64,000 bases of DNA from Siphonodentalium dalli (Eukaryota > Mollusca > Scaphopoda > Gadilida > Siphonodentaliidae): assembly GCA_032622095.1 (NCBI GenBank), contig CP136068.1, forward strand, positions 155,399,151 to 155,463,150, written 5' to 3'. A program made the position numbers and the translations under genes. Positions 33,490 to 44,307 of this stretch are shown in pieces. The notes under the pieces were generated by a model, which was given only the letters and a program-made list of their open reading frames with translations, had not been told where the DNA came from and made no database searches. Positions within the stretch are counted from its first letter, which is position 1. Every line of letters starts with the position of its first letter.

Positions 33490-33770
33490 ATCTTTCCAAG
33501 TGTCTGAAATTTCCAACCTGACACCCGCCCCCATGATAAGGTTGGAAAATTTCCAGCTGATGACCATTCCAGCCCAAAATTTTGATAAAAAGTAGGAGAT
33601 TATGCAAATATTGGTCTGAAAACAACAACTCCACCCCTAATAAAATGTTTGAAAATCAAGCTACAAGATCATTTTCAACCTACTGTTGGTTTGGAAATTA
33701 CAGCTAATGTCGTGTCAGGTATGAAATTTCCAACTGTTGAAAAGTTTGACCAAAGTTGCCACGTCCCTGT
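33490..33770 (+). repeat. Dispersed TTTCCAAC-type repeat, longest copy
   Basis: Contains TTTCCAACCTGACACCC, CTGATGACCATTCCAG, ATGCAAATATTGGTCTG, AAAACAACAACT and TTTCAACCTA. It aligns by eye with 3606-3800 and shares the CCTGACACC motif with 7060-7195 and 56240-56280. Confidence 0.6.
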
Positions 33771-34015
33771 CCGTGTTCAATATTCGAAATACACGGGTTG
33801 AAATGACAACGAAAACTAAAACACATTCGCCAAGCCCGAGTAACAATTAATCAAAAACAGATTTGCCTGTCGCAGTGCTTCGGCGTTGACCGTGACGTGT
33901 AGCGGACGCGATTTTTGCTAACACGAACTAATACCGTTTTCTTTCTGTGTGCACTTCTATATCAACCCGTTTACACTAGTCTGCGTGTAGATCTGTGTGC
34001 AATGTAAATGCACCA

Positions 34016-35578
34016 TTAAGCTTTCTAATATCTCTGCTAGTGTCCCCATTGAACGAACATCAATTAGTTTACACAATCGTTATTGACATGGAAGAGGGTC
34101 GTAAAAAGTGCATTGGAAGGATGAAAAGTTATCACATATTAGAAGGGGTAATACCACACGTTTGAGCCATAATTCCGATCAAATGTTCATGCAGTTATTT
34201 CATACTTGACATGTTTTCTTCCACCATTAGTACGTGAGTGAATATCATGTTATATAGTAATAAAAATCAATGAATAGATATCATATAATTGTTTTGTCTG
34301 GAACATATACAAGTCAAACTAGAATGCACTCATAGAGATGCCGACTTGCGCAAAGCTAACGATATTATACACTGTAGGAAAGCAGGAAGGTATGCCGGGG
34401 TGGGTAGTCCGAGAGGCAAAAAATAAACATATTTTTTACAACCTCATACAAATGTTTTACTTAAGACCTTTTGTGCTAATATTCGACATTTTTAACAGTT
34501 TAAAACTTATTATAGCTGCAACAACACCTTATTTATGTTACTGGACCCGTATATGGGCTTTATTGGAGGTGACATAAAGCTGTCATGTTGCATATGGGAC
34601 GGTGAGGTGAAAAACTTCCTTCCCGACACCCTTCGAAAGAAGCTTCGAGAAATGTAAAACTGAAATAAATAAACTTTTCCTCATAATGTAACTACCTGTA
34701 GGACTTTTAAACCCAGATCATTGTGAGCATGGAAAAGAGCGAGCAGCTGTCTCAAACATTAATGTGATTATCAATGGCTAGAAAATAACGTTCATCAGTA
34801 CATCAAACTAATCAATGAATTATTTGCATGTTTATCAACTCAGATGATCTGTTGATCTCACAACACCCACAGTCTGACATAGTGTCTGCTTGTCATTTTG
34901 TATAAAGAATATGTTCCAGTAGACAAGTTGTATGGAATAATGGTAGATAATGTGCTGGTTGACAGACTAATCAATCTGGAATTAGTTAGAAATTGTGTCT
35001 ATCCTGCACAACGACCTATGTTTGCAGATACACCTATCAGCAATTTATATAATAATATTTCCAATTGTATCCTGGAAAATACATGTATCCTCTCTAGATA
35101 TGTATTTATTTCCAAAATATGTCAACTCTAGTGAAGCTTAACAACTGATATTTCATGTCTACAGAACATCAACAGTGACTCGAAAGTCAAGATTGGGTTC
35201 ACTGTCCTGAGATGTTATGAGCTTAAAATGTGTTAGAGCCAAATAGCCAAAACACATGTTTTGTTCATGTAATAGCTTGCAGGTGGAAATGATACCTCAC
35301 TGGATATACAGGGGATATGCTGGGAGATGTATCATTTGTTTTTGTAAAATTGGATGTATATGCCTTATAATAGTGTTTTATGTGCAACTATCAACTGCTG
35401 ATGGGTTACTGACGTACTGTATAAGTGTATTTGTCCACTATATTGATGCGTTTGAATTTACATTTAGCAGATTGGAATTTGACCACACAGGAAGAACTAT
35501 AGCATACTCTCATCACAAATTGACTTGAAAACTTGAATGTATATGTATGCGGTAGACAAATGCCTATATCAGCCCGTA
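34016..35578. other. Unannotated stretch
   Basis: ORFs at 34338-34577, 34898-35131 and 35256-35528 show no domain I recognise and have no coding-like conservation visible by eye. Confidence 0.4.
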
Positions 35579-35579
35579 T

Positions 35580-36081
35580 TTAAAGGTACGGTTGGCCTTG
35601 GCGGTGGGTATCCTGTGAAAATATCTCCACCCGTCAAAAACCGCCACAAACAGAAAGAACATCAAAATGTAGATAGACTTTGTCCGTATACAAATAAGAA
35701 ATATCGCATAAACAGTATGTTGTGGTCATATGTTTGACCATTGTTATGTAAACAAATGCATAAAAAGTTACTTTTCTGGTGTTTGTTTATATTATGATGG
35801 TAAACATAAAGAGCGTTCTTTGTTGGTGAATACCTGATATGGAACTAATAAAGAGCGTTTATGCCATTTGTGTGTGATTAGCCAGTAGCATTGTGCTGTC
35901 TTCTGAAACACAATCAGGCTCTTGCTTAGGTAAAATATAGTAGGTCTTTATGATAACATGCTGTTTACACGATGTTCATGGTATATAAGAACGGAACTGT
36001 ATGCGTTTTAATGTTTTTCTGTTTACGGTGTTTGGAACAAATATGAATATTTTCGACAATTAAGGCCACACGTGCCTTTAA
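35580..36081 (+). mobile_element. TTAA-flanked MITE, family D
   Basis: TTAA with ends AGGTACGGTTGGCCTTGG (left) and complement of AGGCACGTGTGGCCTTAA (right), then TTAA. Interior landmarks are ACCGCCACAAACAGAAAG, AAAGAGCGTT and TGTTATGTAAACAAA. Related ends occur at 21655, 44308, 48716 (complement) and 53515. No ORF of note. Confidence 0.65.
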
Positions 36082-37180
36082 AGAAAACAATATTTACCTG
36101 TATATTCCATTTTTTTAAATTAAACAGCTTCTGAAACAAACGAAACTGTCATTTGATATAAAGGAGATAATTTCCAAGTCATGTGAGTGATACCAGTAGG
36201 GTTTTATGCGGTTTTAGACATAAAATTAGTGAAATGCCAGATGCAAAAAACAGCATACATTTCTGCATTATTTTTACTTGGGCTTGGGCTACAGAGGCTA
36301 ACATTTTGAAAATTCCCGTGGCATCCTCATACATGTACTCCCCCAAACCACTAACTTTTGATGTATTACCATTAATCCATTTGACAAATTAAAAATTATT
36401 TATGAATAGAACCTGGTGCAAAATGGAACAGTGGAGGTTTCGGGCAATTTGACCTCTTCACAATACAAACCGTTAATAAAACCATGCATACATGTAGCTC
36501 GAAGACGAGTATGACTCGCCACACAGTAACATTTCACCAGGCTCTGTTCATAAACTTAAGTGAATTCACAACTCTTTGAACTCAAGATATAATATTTCTT
36601 TTTTCAAATTTCATACTGTAAAACGTTCACCATTATTGATAATAATTGACAAAGTCACAAAGTTTGTGGGACATGGAATGTTCAGTGTTACTAGACAGTT
36701 AATCCATAACAAGTTGGTGTCATCACTTACTAGTTAGAGTACTTACTAGTGGTTAGACATACATCACATTCTCCATCTTGGTAACGTATATACCCCCACC
36801 CGCTACTGCGCTGCACGATGCGTTGCACGCACTTTGAATAACAAAACTAAAAGTACAGTAAAAGGCAGCGCGCACACACACGGAAACCCGCAAAATAGAA
36901 TTAAATGCTATAATGCCAGGCGACGCAATCGGTACAGAATGGGATTTTCTATAGTCCGTTTTCAATAAGTATGTGACAATTCCACATGCTTTCATTATGA
37001 AAACTCACAGTCGTGGCAATCCTAATCAGGGCATGTGAGAAATAGGAGATTCACAATGCAAACAGACTATGAGTTCACCACGTCAAACTTAAAACCTAAA
37101 AAAACTTTTAAAAGCCGTATATACCTTTTGTACAAATTATTATAGAATATAAACTCCCAACATCTGACAGTGTTCAAAAA
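36082..37180. other. Unannotated stretch
   Basis: No gene or clear repeat is recognised. A minus-strand ORF at 36753-36995 is domainless. Confidence 0.4.
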
Positions 37181-37565
37181 ATTTAATCATGCAAAGATTT
37201 AAATCCATGATGGCTGCTGGCGGCCATGTTTTTTTCCGAATGACCCCAAAATGACTCGTTCCCATCTACATGTCAATATTAACATCCATGACACATTTCA
37301 TGATGATCAGACAAACAGTATGACCTGTAGCCTGTGCTAATTGATTGAATTTTGAAATCCAAGATGGCCACGGACATGTTTTTTTGCCGCATGACCCTAA
37401 AATGACTTGTACCCATCTACATGTCAATGTCCACAGCTATGACAAATTTCATTATGATCCGACCAAAGGTACGACCTGTAGCCTGTATTGTTGACGCGTC
37501 ACACACCCACACACACAGGGACACGGATACTAAGCCTTGGCTTTACAAAGTAAAGTTGAGCTAAT
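37181..37565 (+). repeat. Two copies of the AAGATGGCC satellite unit plus its ACACACGGAC tail
   Basis: Two units of about 165 bp match the array at 45940-47620 (GGCCATGTTTTTTT, GAATGACCC, CCCATCTACATGTCAAT, GACCTGTAGCC). They end in ACACACACAGGGACACGG and a TAAAGTTGAGCTAA tail, as the larger array does. Confidence 0.8.
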
Positions 37566-37649
37566 CAGGTTGGTATGCATACATGTACATGTACATGTAT
37601 ACTAGTAGCTTTCTGAAAATTTGCAAAAACCCTCACATCTATTTACATG

Positions 37650-37770
37650 CAGAAGAGAATACATTGGCCTAACAATATTTACCTCAACCTTGTAAGCCAG
37701 TGCATTCTCTTATATATACGAGGCTCCTTATGGGACACTCGTATATACACCATAAGAGAATGCACTGTAG
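37650..37770 (-). mobile_element. Degenerate copy of the shared hairpin module
   Basis: AGAGAATACATTGGCCTAAC followed by CAGTGCATTCTCTTATATAT ... CACTCGTATATA...AAGAGAATGCACTG. The stem is recognisable but carries several mismatches, so this is an older copy than the others. Confidence 0.7.
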
Positions 37771-38129
37771 TGCGATCTGGCCATTAGTTCCCGAGAAACC
37801 AGTCTGTCCATGCAGATATGACGTAAAAATATGAAAATGGAAAGAAACCAGATGCAGACCATGTTACACAAAGTGCCGAAATACTAGTACATACATGTAC
37901 ATGTACCGGTGTAACATGATATCTCCCCCTGGATATCTCCCCCACCCTGGATATCTCCCCCCATATATGACTAAAAAATAATTTCACCCATTTGATATTG
38001 TTTGGCCAGAATTTTTTTTTTAATTTAATATTTTGTTTATATTTAAAAATAAAAGTGACAAAATTTGTTTTTCACGCATTTGATTGTTTGTTCCTGTAAT
38101 GGTCAGAAATCTTCTTTTTTTTTCATTAA

Positions 38130-40010
38130 TTTTTTTTTTTTCAAATGTCCAGGCTTGATATCCCGTCCACCCCACCCAGCACCTACATGACAAAAAAATC
38201 ATCTCATGATTTTATCACTTATTGTTTTTACATAATATTGTCATAAAACAGCGAGAAATTAACTTCTGAGAAAAAGTTGTTTGAGTCAGGGTTTGGGGTG
38301 GGGGATGTCCATATCATAATATCTCCCCCTCCCAGCACCTACATGACAAAAAGATATATCTTTTTTGTCATGTAGGTGCTGGGAGGGGGAGATATCATGA
38401 TCCTGGGACATCCCCCCACCCAAACCCTGACTCAAACAACTTTTTCTCAGAAGTTACTTTCTCGACTGTTTCTATGACATATTATGAAACAAAATAGTGC
38501 AATAAAACTCATAAAAGGATTTTTTTGTCATGTAGGTGCTGGGTGGGCGGGGAAGATATCCTAACCCTCACATCTTCCCCCCACCCAAACCCTGATTCAA
38601 ACAACCTTTTCTCCGAAGAAGCTAATTTCTTGCTGTTTCATGATTATATAAAGCAAAATAAGCAATAAAACCATAAGGTGAGTTTTTGTCATGCACATTT
38701 ACATGTAGGTGCTGGGTTGGGGGAAGATATCCTGACCTGGACATTTCCCCCCCATAAAACCATAAGATGAGTTTTTTGTCACGTAGGTGCTGGTGGGGGG
38801 AGATATCCTGACCTGGACATCCCCCCCCATAAAACCATAAGATGAGTTTTTTTGTCATGTAGGTGCTGGTGGGGGAAGATATCATAACCCTCACATCTTC
38901 CCCCCACCCCAAACCCTGACTCAAACAACGTTTTCTCCGAAGAAGCTAATTTCTTGCTGTTTCATGATTATATAAAGCAAAATAAGCAATAAAACCATAA
39001 GATGAGTTTTTGTCATGCACATGTAGGTGTTGGGTTGGGGGAAGATATCCTGACCTGGACATTTCCCCCCCATAAAACCATAAGATGAGTTTTTTGTCAC
39101 GTAGGTGCTGGTGGGGGGAGATATCCTGACCTGGACATTTCCCCCCCACCCTAAACCCTGACTCAAACAACTTTTTCTTGGAAGAAGTTTCTTTCTCGCT
39201 GTTTCACGACTATATAAAGCAAAATAAGCGATAAAACTATAAGATGATTTTTTTGTCATGTGGGTGCTGGGTGGTGGGGGAGATATTCTGACCTGGACAT
39301 CTTCACCCCACCCCCAACCCTGACGCGAACAACTTTTTCTCAGAAGACGTAAATTTCTCGCTGTTTCATGACTATATAAAGCAATAAAATTATAAGGTGA
39401 TATTGTTTTGTGATGTAGGTGGTGGGTGGGGGGATATCCTGACCTGGACATCTCACCGCCCCAACCCAAACCCTGACTCAAACAACTTTTTCTCCGAAGA
39501 AGCTAATTTCTTGCTGTTTCATGATTATATAAAGCAAAATAAGCAATAAAACCATAAGATGAGTTTTTGTCATGCACATGTACATGTACGTGCTGGGTTG
39601 GGGGAATATATCCTGACCTGGACATTTCCCCCCATAAAACCATAGGATGAGTTTTTTGTCATGTAGGTGCTGGTGGGGGAGATATTTTTCCCCCACCCCA
39701 AACCCTGACTCAAACAACGTTTTCTTGGAAGAAGTTTCTTTCTCGCTGTTTCATGACTATATAAAACAAAATAAGCAATAAAACCATAAGATGATTTTTG
39801 TGTCATGTTGGTGCTGGGTAAGGGGGATATCCTGACCTGGACATCTCCCCCACCCCAAACCCTGACTCAAACAACTTGTTCTCAGAAGAAATTAATTTCT
39901 CGCTGCTTCATGACTATATAAAGCAAAAAGAAGCAAATAAAACCATAAGATGATTTTATCATGGACAGGTAGGTGCTGGGTTGGGGAAGATATCAAGACC
40001 TGGACAATTA
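38130..40010. repeat. C-rich satellite with a head-to-head orientation switch
   Basis: Units combine CCCCACCC, AAACCCTGACTCAAACAACT, TTTCTC, CTGTTTCATGA(C/T)TATATAAA, AAAACCATAAGATGA and TGTCATGTAGGTGCTGGG. They form a long block of about 165 bp and a short block of about 75 bp. Left of about 38355 the units are inverted relative to those on the right. The junction is a palindrome (CAGCACCTACATGACAAAAA, GATATATC, and complement). ORFs on the minus strand (38622-39806) are repeat artefacts. Confidence 0.85.
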
Positions 40011-40167
40011 AATAAAAACAAATTTAAATATCAAAAGTTATTTTTCTGGCCATTTCAGGATCAAACAATCAAATGTGTGATAAACCAATTTTGTCACTTG
40101 GAAAAAAAATATTTTAATAAAAATAAAAAATTTATTTATTTAAAAAAACATTTTTCTGGCCATTTCA

Positions 40168-41034
40168 GGGGGGCGGACCGGAAAAAAAACTGCAGACACA
40201 AGGTAGAAAAAACTGTTTTCTTCGGTTTGGGTACACCCCCCCCAAAACAGCAAAAACTGCAGTTTTTTCCACTGACCATTTGATTTGCCCCCCCCCCCCC
40301 CCATGAAAAATCAAATCTACCCCAGCCGGACAACAACTCGGTTTGACCGGAAACCGAAAAAAACACCGGAGCATACAATTCACGAGAAGGTGCTTGGTAA
40401 CTTAGTTTAGATTATTATGACTAAAATGGTCATTGCCTACCAGTAGAACGCAGATTTGTACCTCGTGATGTCATGACATGTACAAACATGTATATTGTGA
40501 TCGCAACGCTTTGTATGCACTTTAAATAATGACAACTAGTCATTACCTCGACTTTGAAAAAGATGCAAATGAGATGAGTGAGATACCAGCATATAACTGT
40601 TTTCTGATACCATTGGAGGAGAAATTGTTTAATACATGGGATAGTTCTGCAGTAAAAATTTGCCAGATAAGCGATCGCAGGGTAGAATTCTGCATTCGAC
40701 TGGTAGACACTGACATAGTCGGCATTATTAAGAGGGTTAATGGGGTCAATATCACATGTAAACCAAGACAGTGGTTATCCAAAATTGTTTTAGGTGGATT
40801 GTACTACTCATGTATATGATTTGGATATTAAGGTTAATCCATATTCTATAAAATGAGAGAAAATTGAAGTTGTGAGTCTGAAAATACATATTTGGAAAAA
40901 AATTACATGCAAATTTTTTCCGACAACCCCCCCCCCCTAAATGAATAAGGAAAACATTTACGTGTAAATTTTTGACGCCTAGGTACCCCCCGCCCCCGGT
41001 ACGTTGTGTCCCGCAGTTTTTTTCCGGCCCCCCC
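40168..41034. mobile_element. 867-bp nested element with GGCCGGAAAAAAACTGC-type TIRs
   Basis: The left end GGCGGACCGGAAAAAAAACT and the right end (complement GCCGGAAAAAAACTGCGGG) form inverted repeats of at least 30 bp with small gaps. Both ends run into G/C homopolymers. Flanks TGGCCATTTCAGG (40157-40169) and TGGCTATTTCAGG (41035-41047) may be a 13-bp target duplication, or simply two units of the host repeat. It contains a 96-codon ORF (40529-40819). Confidence 0.6.
40529..40819 (+). CDS. Hypothetical 96-residue ORF inside the nested TIR element
   Basis: The ORF starts MTTSHYLDFEKDANEMSEIP and ends with LSKIVLGGLYYSCI. Composition is balanced, without repeats, unlike the other ORFs of this region. 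I recognise no domain. It lies centrally in the element at 40168-41034, so it could be a remnant of an element-encoded protein or a chance ORF. An overlapping minus-strand ORF of 79 codons covers the same bases. Confidence 0.25.
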   Translation: MTTSHYLDFEKDANEMSEIPAYNCFLIPLEEKLFNTWDSSAVKICQISDRRVEFCIRLVDTDIVGIIKRVNGVNITCKPRQWLSKIVLGGLYYSCI

Positions 41035-41392
41035 TGGCTATTTCAGGATTAAACTATGAAAAGTGTGAAATAAAAATTGTCACTTGAGAAAATAAAATTT
41101 TAAGAAAAAAAAGAAGATTAAATCTCAAAAAACAATTTTCTGGCCATTTCAGGGTCACAAACAATATCAAATGAGTGAATTTTTTTTAGTGATATATGGG
41201 GGGGGGAAATATCCAGGGTGGGGGAGATATCCTGGGGGGATGACGTGTTACACCGGTATCCATGCCAAATTTCATCGCAGTCAGTGCTGAAATGTGGATG
41301 GCTTGATGTACATGCATATGGAACATACCCACACGGAGGAACCGATCCCGGGAAAACGAGGATATCCCGGGAAAACAAGGATGACCAACGCG

Positions 41393-44307
41393 GCAACAAG
41401 TAAAATTTGTGTTTTCCGTGGCGGTGAAATGGAGTTTTCGCCGCCAAAGTCCGTTTGTTAGGACAATGGAACGGTACGTATCACCTATCATTGATTTATC
41501 CCAGTGAACTGGTTATTGTGAAGGGTGCTGGCAGTGGTTACATGTCTGAGCAAACGATACACGCTGCTGTAGTGGTGCCACCAACTGGATACCCTTGGCC
41601 AAAATACCGGCATTGTTGACAAAACATCCATCATCTTTTTCAAAACTATACACTTATCGGTGGGTGCGATTGAGCCGATTCGAAGCCAAACATCTCCCAA
41701 GCATTTCCACAAAATTTCAGTGCAAATGTCCCACAAATAAGCATTTTATTGACGTGAAGGTGGTGCAACGATTATTTGACAACGCGGGTGACGAGGAAGT
41801 GCCAACGCGGAACACAAGATACGAATGTATTCAAATATGATGTTCGAAAATAGGTCTGTGCAGCTATGTGGTACATATATCACTATTGTTGTTGATATAT
41901 ATGCCGTAAGATGCAAATCAAGTATCATAGGATTATTCAGCTATGGAAATGTAGTAGTTATATATCTATGTGGTATATACAACACGTGTACGCTTTGTCA
42001 ATAACCCATATATATGCGACCAAGTTAAATATGTTAACTACTTTTATATTTACAGAACGAGATAGAATAGTGCCGATATGTCCGATATGGATGGAGTCGC
42101 TCCACTTCAAGACATAGACGGGATAGATGTCGAGGGAATATTCCTTGATCAAACCATTCCGTTTGAGGATGAAGTTGTTATGACATCAACACCAAAGTCG
42201 TCAAAAAGTCAACCTCTGAGTCTGAGCCTGAGCTTGAGAGTGCGTTAACATGCGGATATGTGAGAAATCATTCAAATCGGCGATTCGATTAAATCGACAC
42301 ACGAAAAAGCATTCGGCGAAAATGATGGCATGCGAGCATATCCATATCGGACATATCGGCACTATTCGATCTCGTTCTGTAAATATCACTGGGGGGGGGG
42401 GAACTGTTTCACCAGAATCGATTATATCGCCCTTCCGGTTCCGTCTCTATCGAATTAAGTTCCGACTCTTTCGCGATTTCTAAAACATATTTTCAAAGTT
42501 TTGACCGTTGTTTATAGACTGAATGTCAAAACAGAATGTATTCTCCAATAACAATCGACATATTATGTCTTTATACGTGTTTATTGATGACAGTAATGCA
42601 CAATCGGCTGCATGTTGTGCACATGAAAATTAAGCAGCACTTTGATGCTCAGATTATCGGCCTTTAAATTGGACTGAAACTTGTCAAGTTTTATGGTTGA
42701 ACATTAGATAATTATAATACAATACCTCCCGACGGTTCCTCGCCGTACACGTCCTTCAAATTAGTGCCTCAAAAAGCAACAAAAGGTTCCGATTCTATTG
42801 TGATGTTTATGTTCACGATCGGTTCTTTCGTTCCTGTTTACAGTACATTCATATTCGATCAGATTATTTGATTGTACATCTATAGTTGCACAATGACAAT
42901 ACATGGTCATATATGGTTTAAAATGTAGCCATAGTAAACCAATAGATGAGTTTTAGTGGTCCCAAACGATCATAGGTCAGATATTAAAGATGATCGACCG
43001 ATAATCTTTAATATCCAACCTATGATGCTTTGGGACTACTGAAAAACTCATATTGGTGTTGCTGTGACTATAGTTTAAACCATATATGGTAATATGGCAA
43101 CTAGAAACACAAACTAACTATATGGTCGAATATAATATTGCATTATACAGGGGCGAAAGAACCGACCGTGAACATAAAAATCACATTAGAATCGGAACAT
43201 TGCGTTGCTTCTTTTGATGGATTAATTTGAGGGTCTTTTACTGTGAGGAGCCATCGAGAGCTGTGCTGTAATCGTGTCCTGGTGTTCGATCCTACAAGAA
43301 GACATATTTCAGTCTAATTAAAAGGTAAAAAGGCCGATAAAAGGAGCATCAAATTGCTGCTTAATTTACAAAGGAAATGCACACAAACACATTACTCTTC
43401 TAAGTGTGCAAAAAATAGCCGACTTCGCATTATTATCACTAATAATTACACACAAAGACACGATCTAGCGATAGTTTTTGTAAAATACGTTCTGTTTTAA
43501 CATTTAGTGTATAAATGGAGGTCAAAACTTTGAAAACATTTGTTTCAAGTCGCGAAAGAGACGGGACTTAATTCGATAGAGACGGAACCCGATAGGCGAT
43601 AGAATCGATTCTTGTGAAACAGTTTTCCCCCAGTGAATATAAAAGTAGTTAACATATTTAACTTGGTCGCATATATAGGGGTTATTGACAAAGCGTACAC
43701 GTGTTGTATATACCACATAGCTATATAACTACTACATTTCCATATACTAGTAGCTGAATAATCCTATGATACTTGATTTGCATCTTACGGCATATATATC
43801 AACAACAATAGTGATATATGTACCACATAGCTGCACAGACCTATTTTCGAACATCATAGTTGAATACATTCGTATCTTGTGTTCCGCGTTGGCACTTCCT
43901 CGTCACCCGCGTTGTCAAATAATCGTTGCACCACCTTCACGTTATGCTCAATAAAATGCTTATTTGTGGGACATTTGCACTGAAATTTTGTGGAAATGCT
44001 TGGGAGATGTTTGGCTTCGAATCGGCTCAATCGCACCCACCGATAAGTGTATATTTTTGAAAAAAATGATGGATGTTTTGTCAACAATGCCGGTATTTTG
44101 GCCAAGGGTGTCCAGTTGGTGGCACCACTACAGCAGCGTGTATCGTTTGCTTAGACATTTAACCACTGCCAGCACCCTTCACAATAACCACTTCACTGGG
44201 ATAAATCAATGATAGGTGATACGTACCGTTCCATTGTCCTAACAAACGGACTTTGACGGCGAAAACTCAATTTCACCGCCACGGAAAACACAAATTTTAC
44301 TTGTTGG
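41393..44307. repeat. 2.9-kb palindrome (fold-back) with about 1.3-kb arms
   Basis: The left arm starts at CAACAAGTAAAATTTGTG, and its complement ends the right arm at 44283-44307. Arm identity can be followed inward through AAAGTCCGTTTGTTAGGACA, the ORF copies at 41595-41840 (+) and 43854-44105 (-), GTATATACAACACGTGTACG, GGTTCCG and ATCTTTAATATC, to a centre near 42995. Arms differ by scattered substitutions, small indels and one 333-bp insertion in the left arm (42050-42382). The mirrored 80-codon ORFs (MAKIPALLTKHPS ...) are similar in both arms, but I recognise no domain. Confidence 0.85.
42050..42382 (+). mobile_element. 333-bp TIR insertion carrying a zinc-finger-like gene fragment
   Basis: Relative to the uninterrupted right arm of the palindrome, the left arm gains a block with about 38-bp inverted ends (TTACAGAACGAGAT ... 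GTGCCGATATGTCCGATATG and complement). Flanking ATAT may be the target duplication. Inside, an ORF beginning at 42078 (MSDMDGVAPLQDIDGIDVEG) leads, after frame changes, to SESEPELESALTCG and ICEKSFKSAIRLNRHTKKHS. The latter has Cys-x12-His-x3-His spacing with KSF and L.RH, as in C2H2 zinc fingers. The first Cys of the finger is in another frame (TGCGG), so the copy is broken. It looks like a captured gene piece. Confidence 0.55.

Larger units (their letters stand above)
37904..41258. mobile_element. 3.35-kb TA-flanked composite element with satellite interior
   Basis: TA then CCGGTGTAACA at the left is mirrored by TGTTACACCGG then TA at the right. Arms of roughly 100-150 bp continue (GATATCTCCCCC, CCACCCTGGATAT, CCCCCATATATGACTAAAAA and complements). 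The interior is mostly a 75-165-bp C/G-skewed satellite (38130-40010) plus a nested TIR element (40168-41034). No transposase is seen. A TA target suggests Tc1/mariner-type mobilisation, which is inference. Confidence 0.6.

Noticed and set aside
32868-34015. hAT-like element with GGTGCATTTACA inverted ends
   Set aside because: Only 12 bp match, no 8-bp target duplication is visible, and similarity inward is weak.
38622-39806. Minus-strand ORFs up to 186 codons in the C-rich satellite
   Set aside because: The same peptide repeats because the DNA repeats; there is no domain and frames break between units.
41595-41840. Conserved protein, because the same ORF appears at 43854-44105
   Set aside because: The second copy is the mirror arm of one palindrome, so it is not independent conservation.
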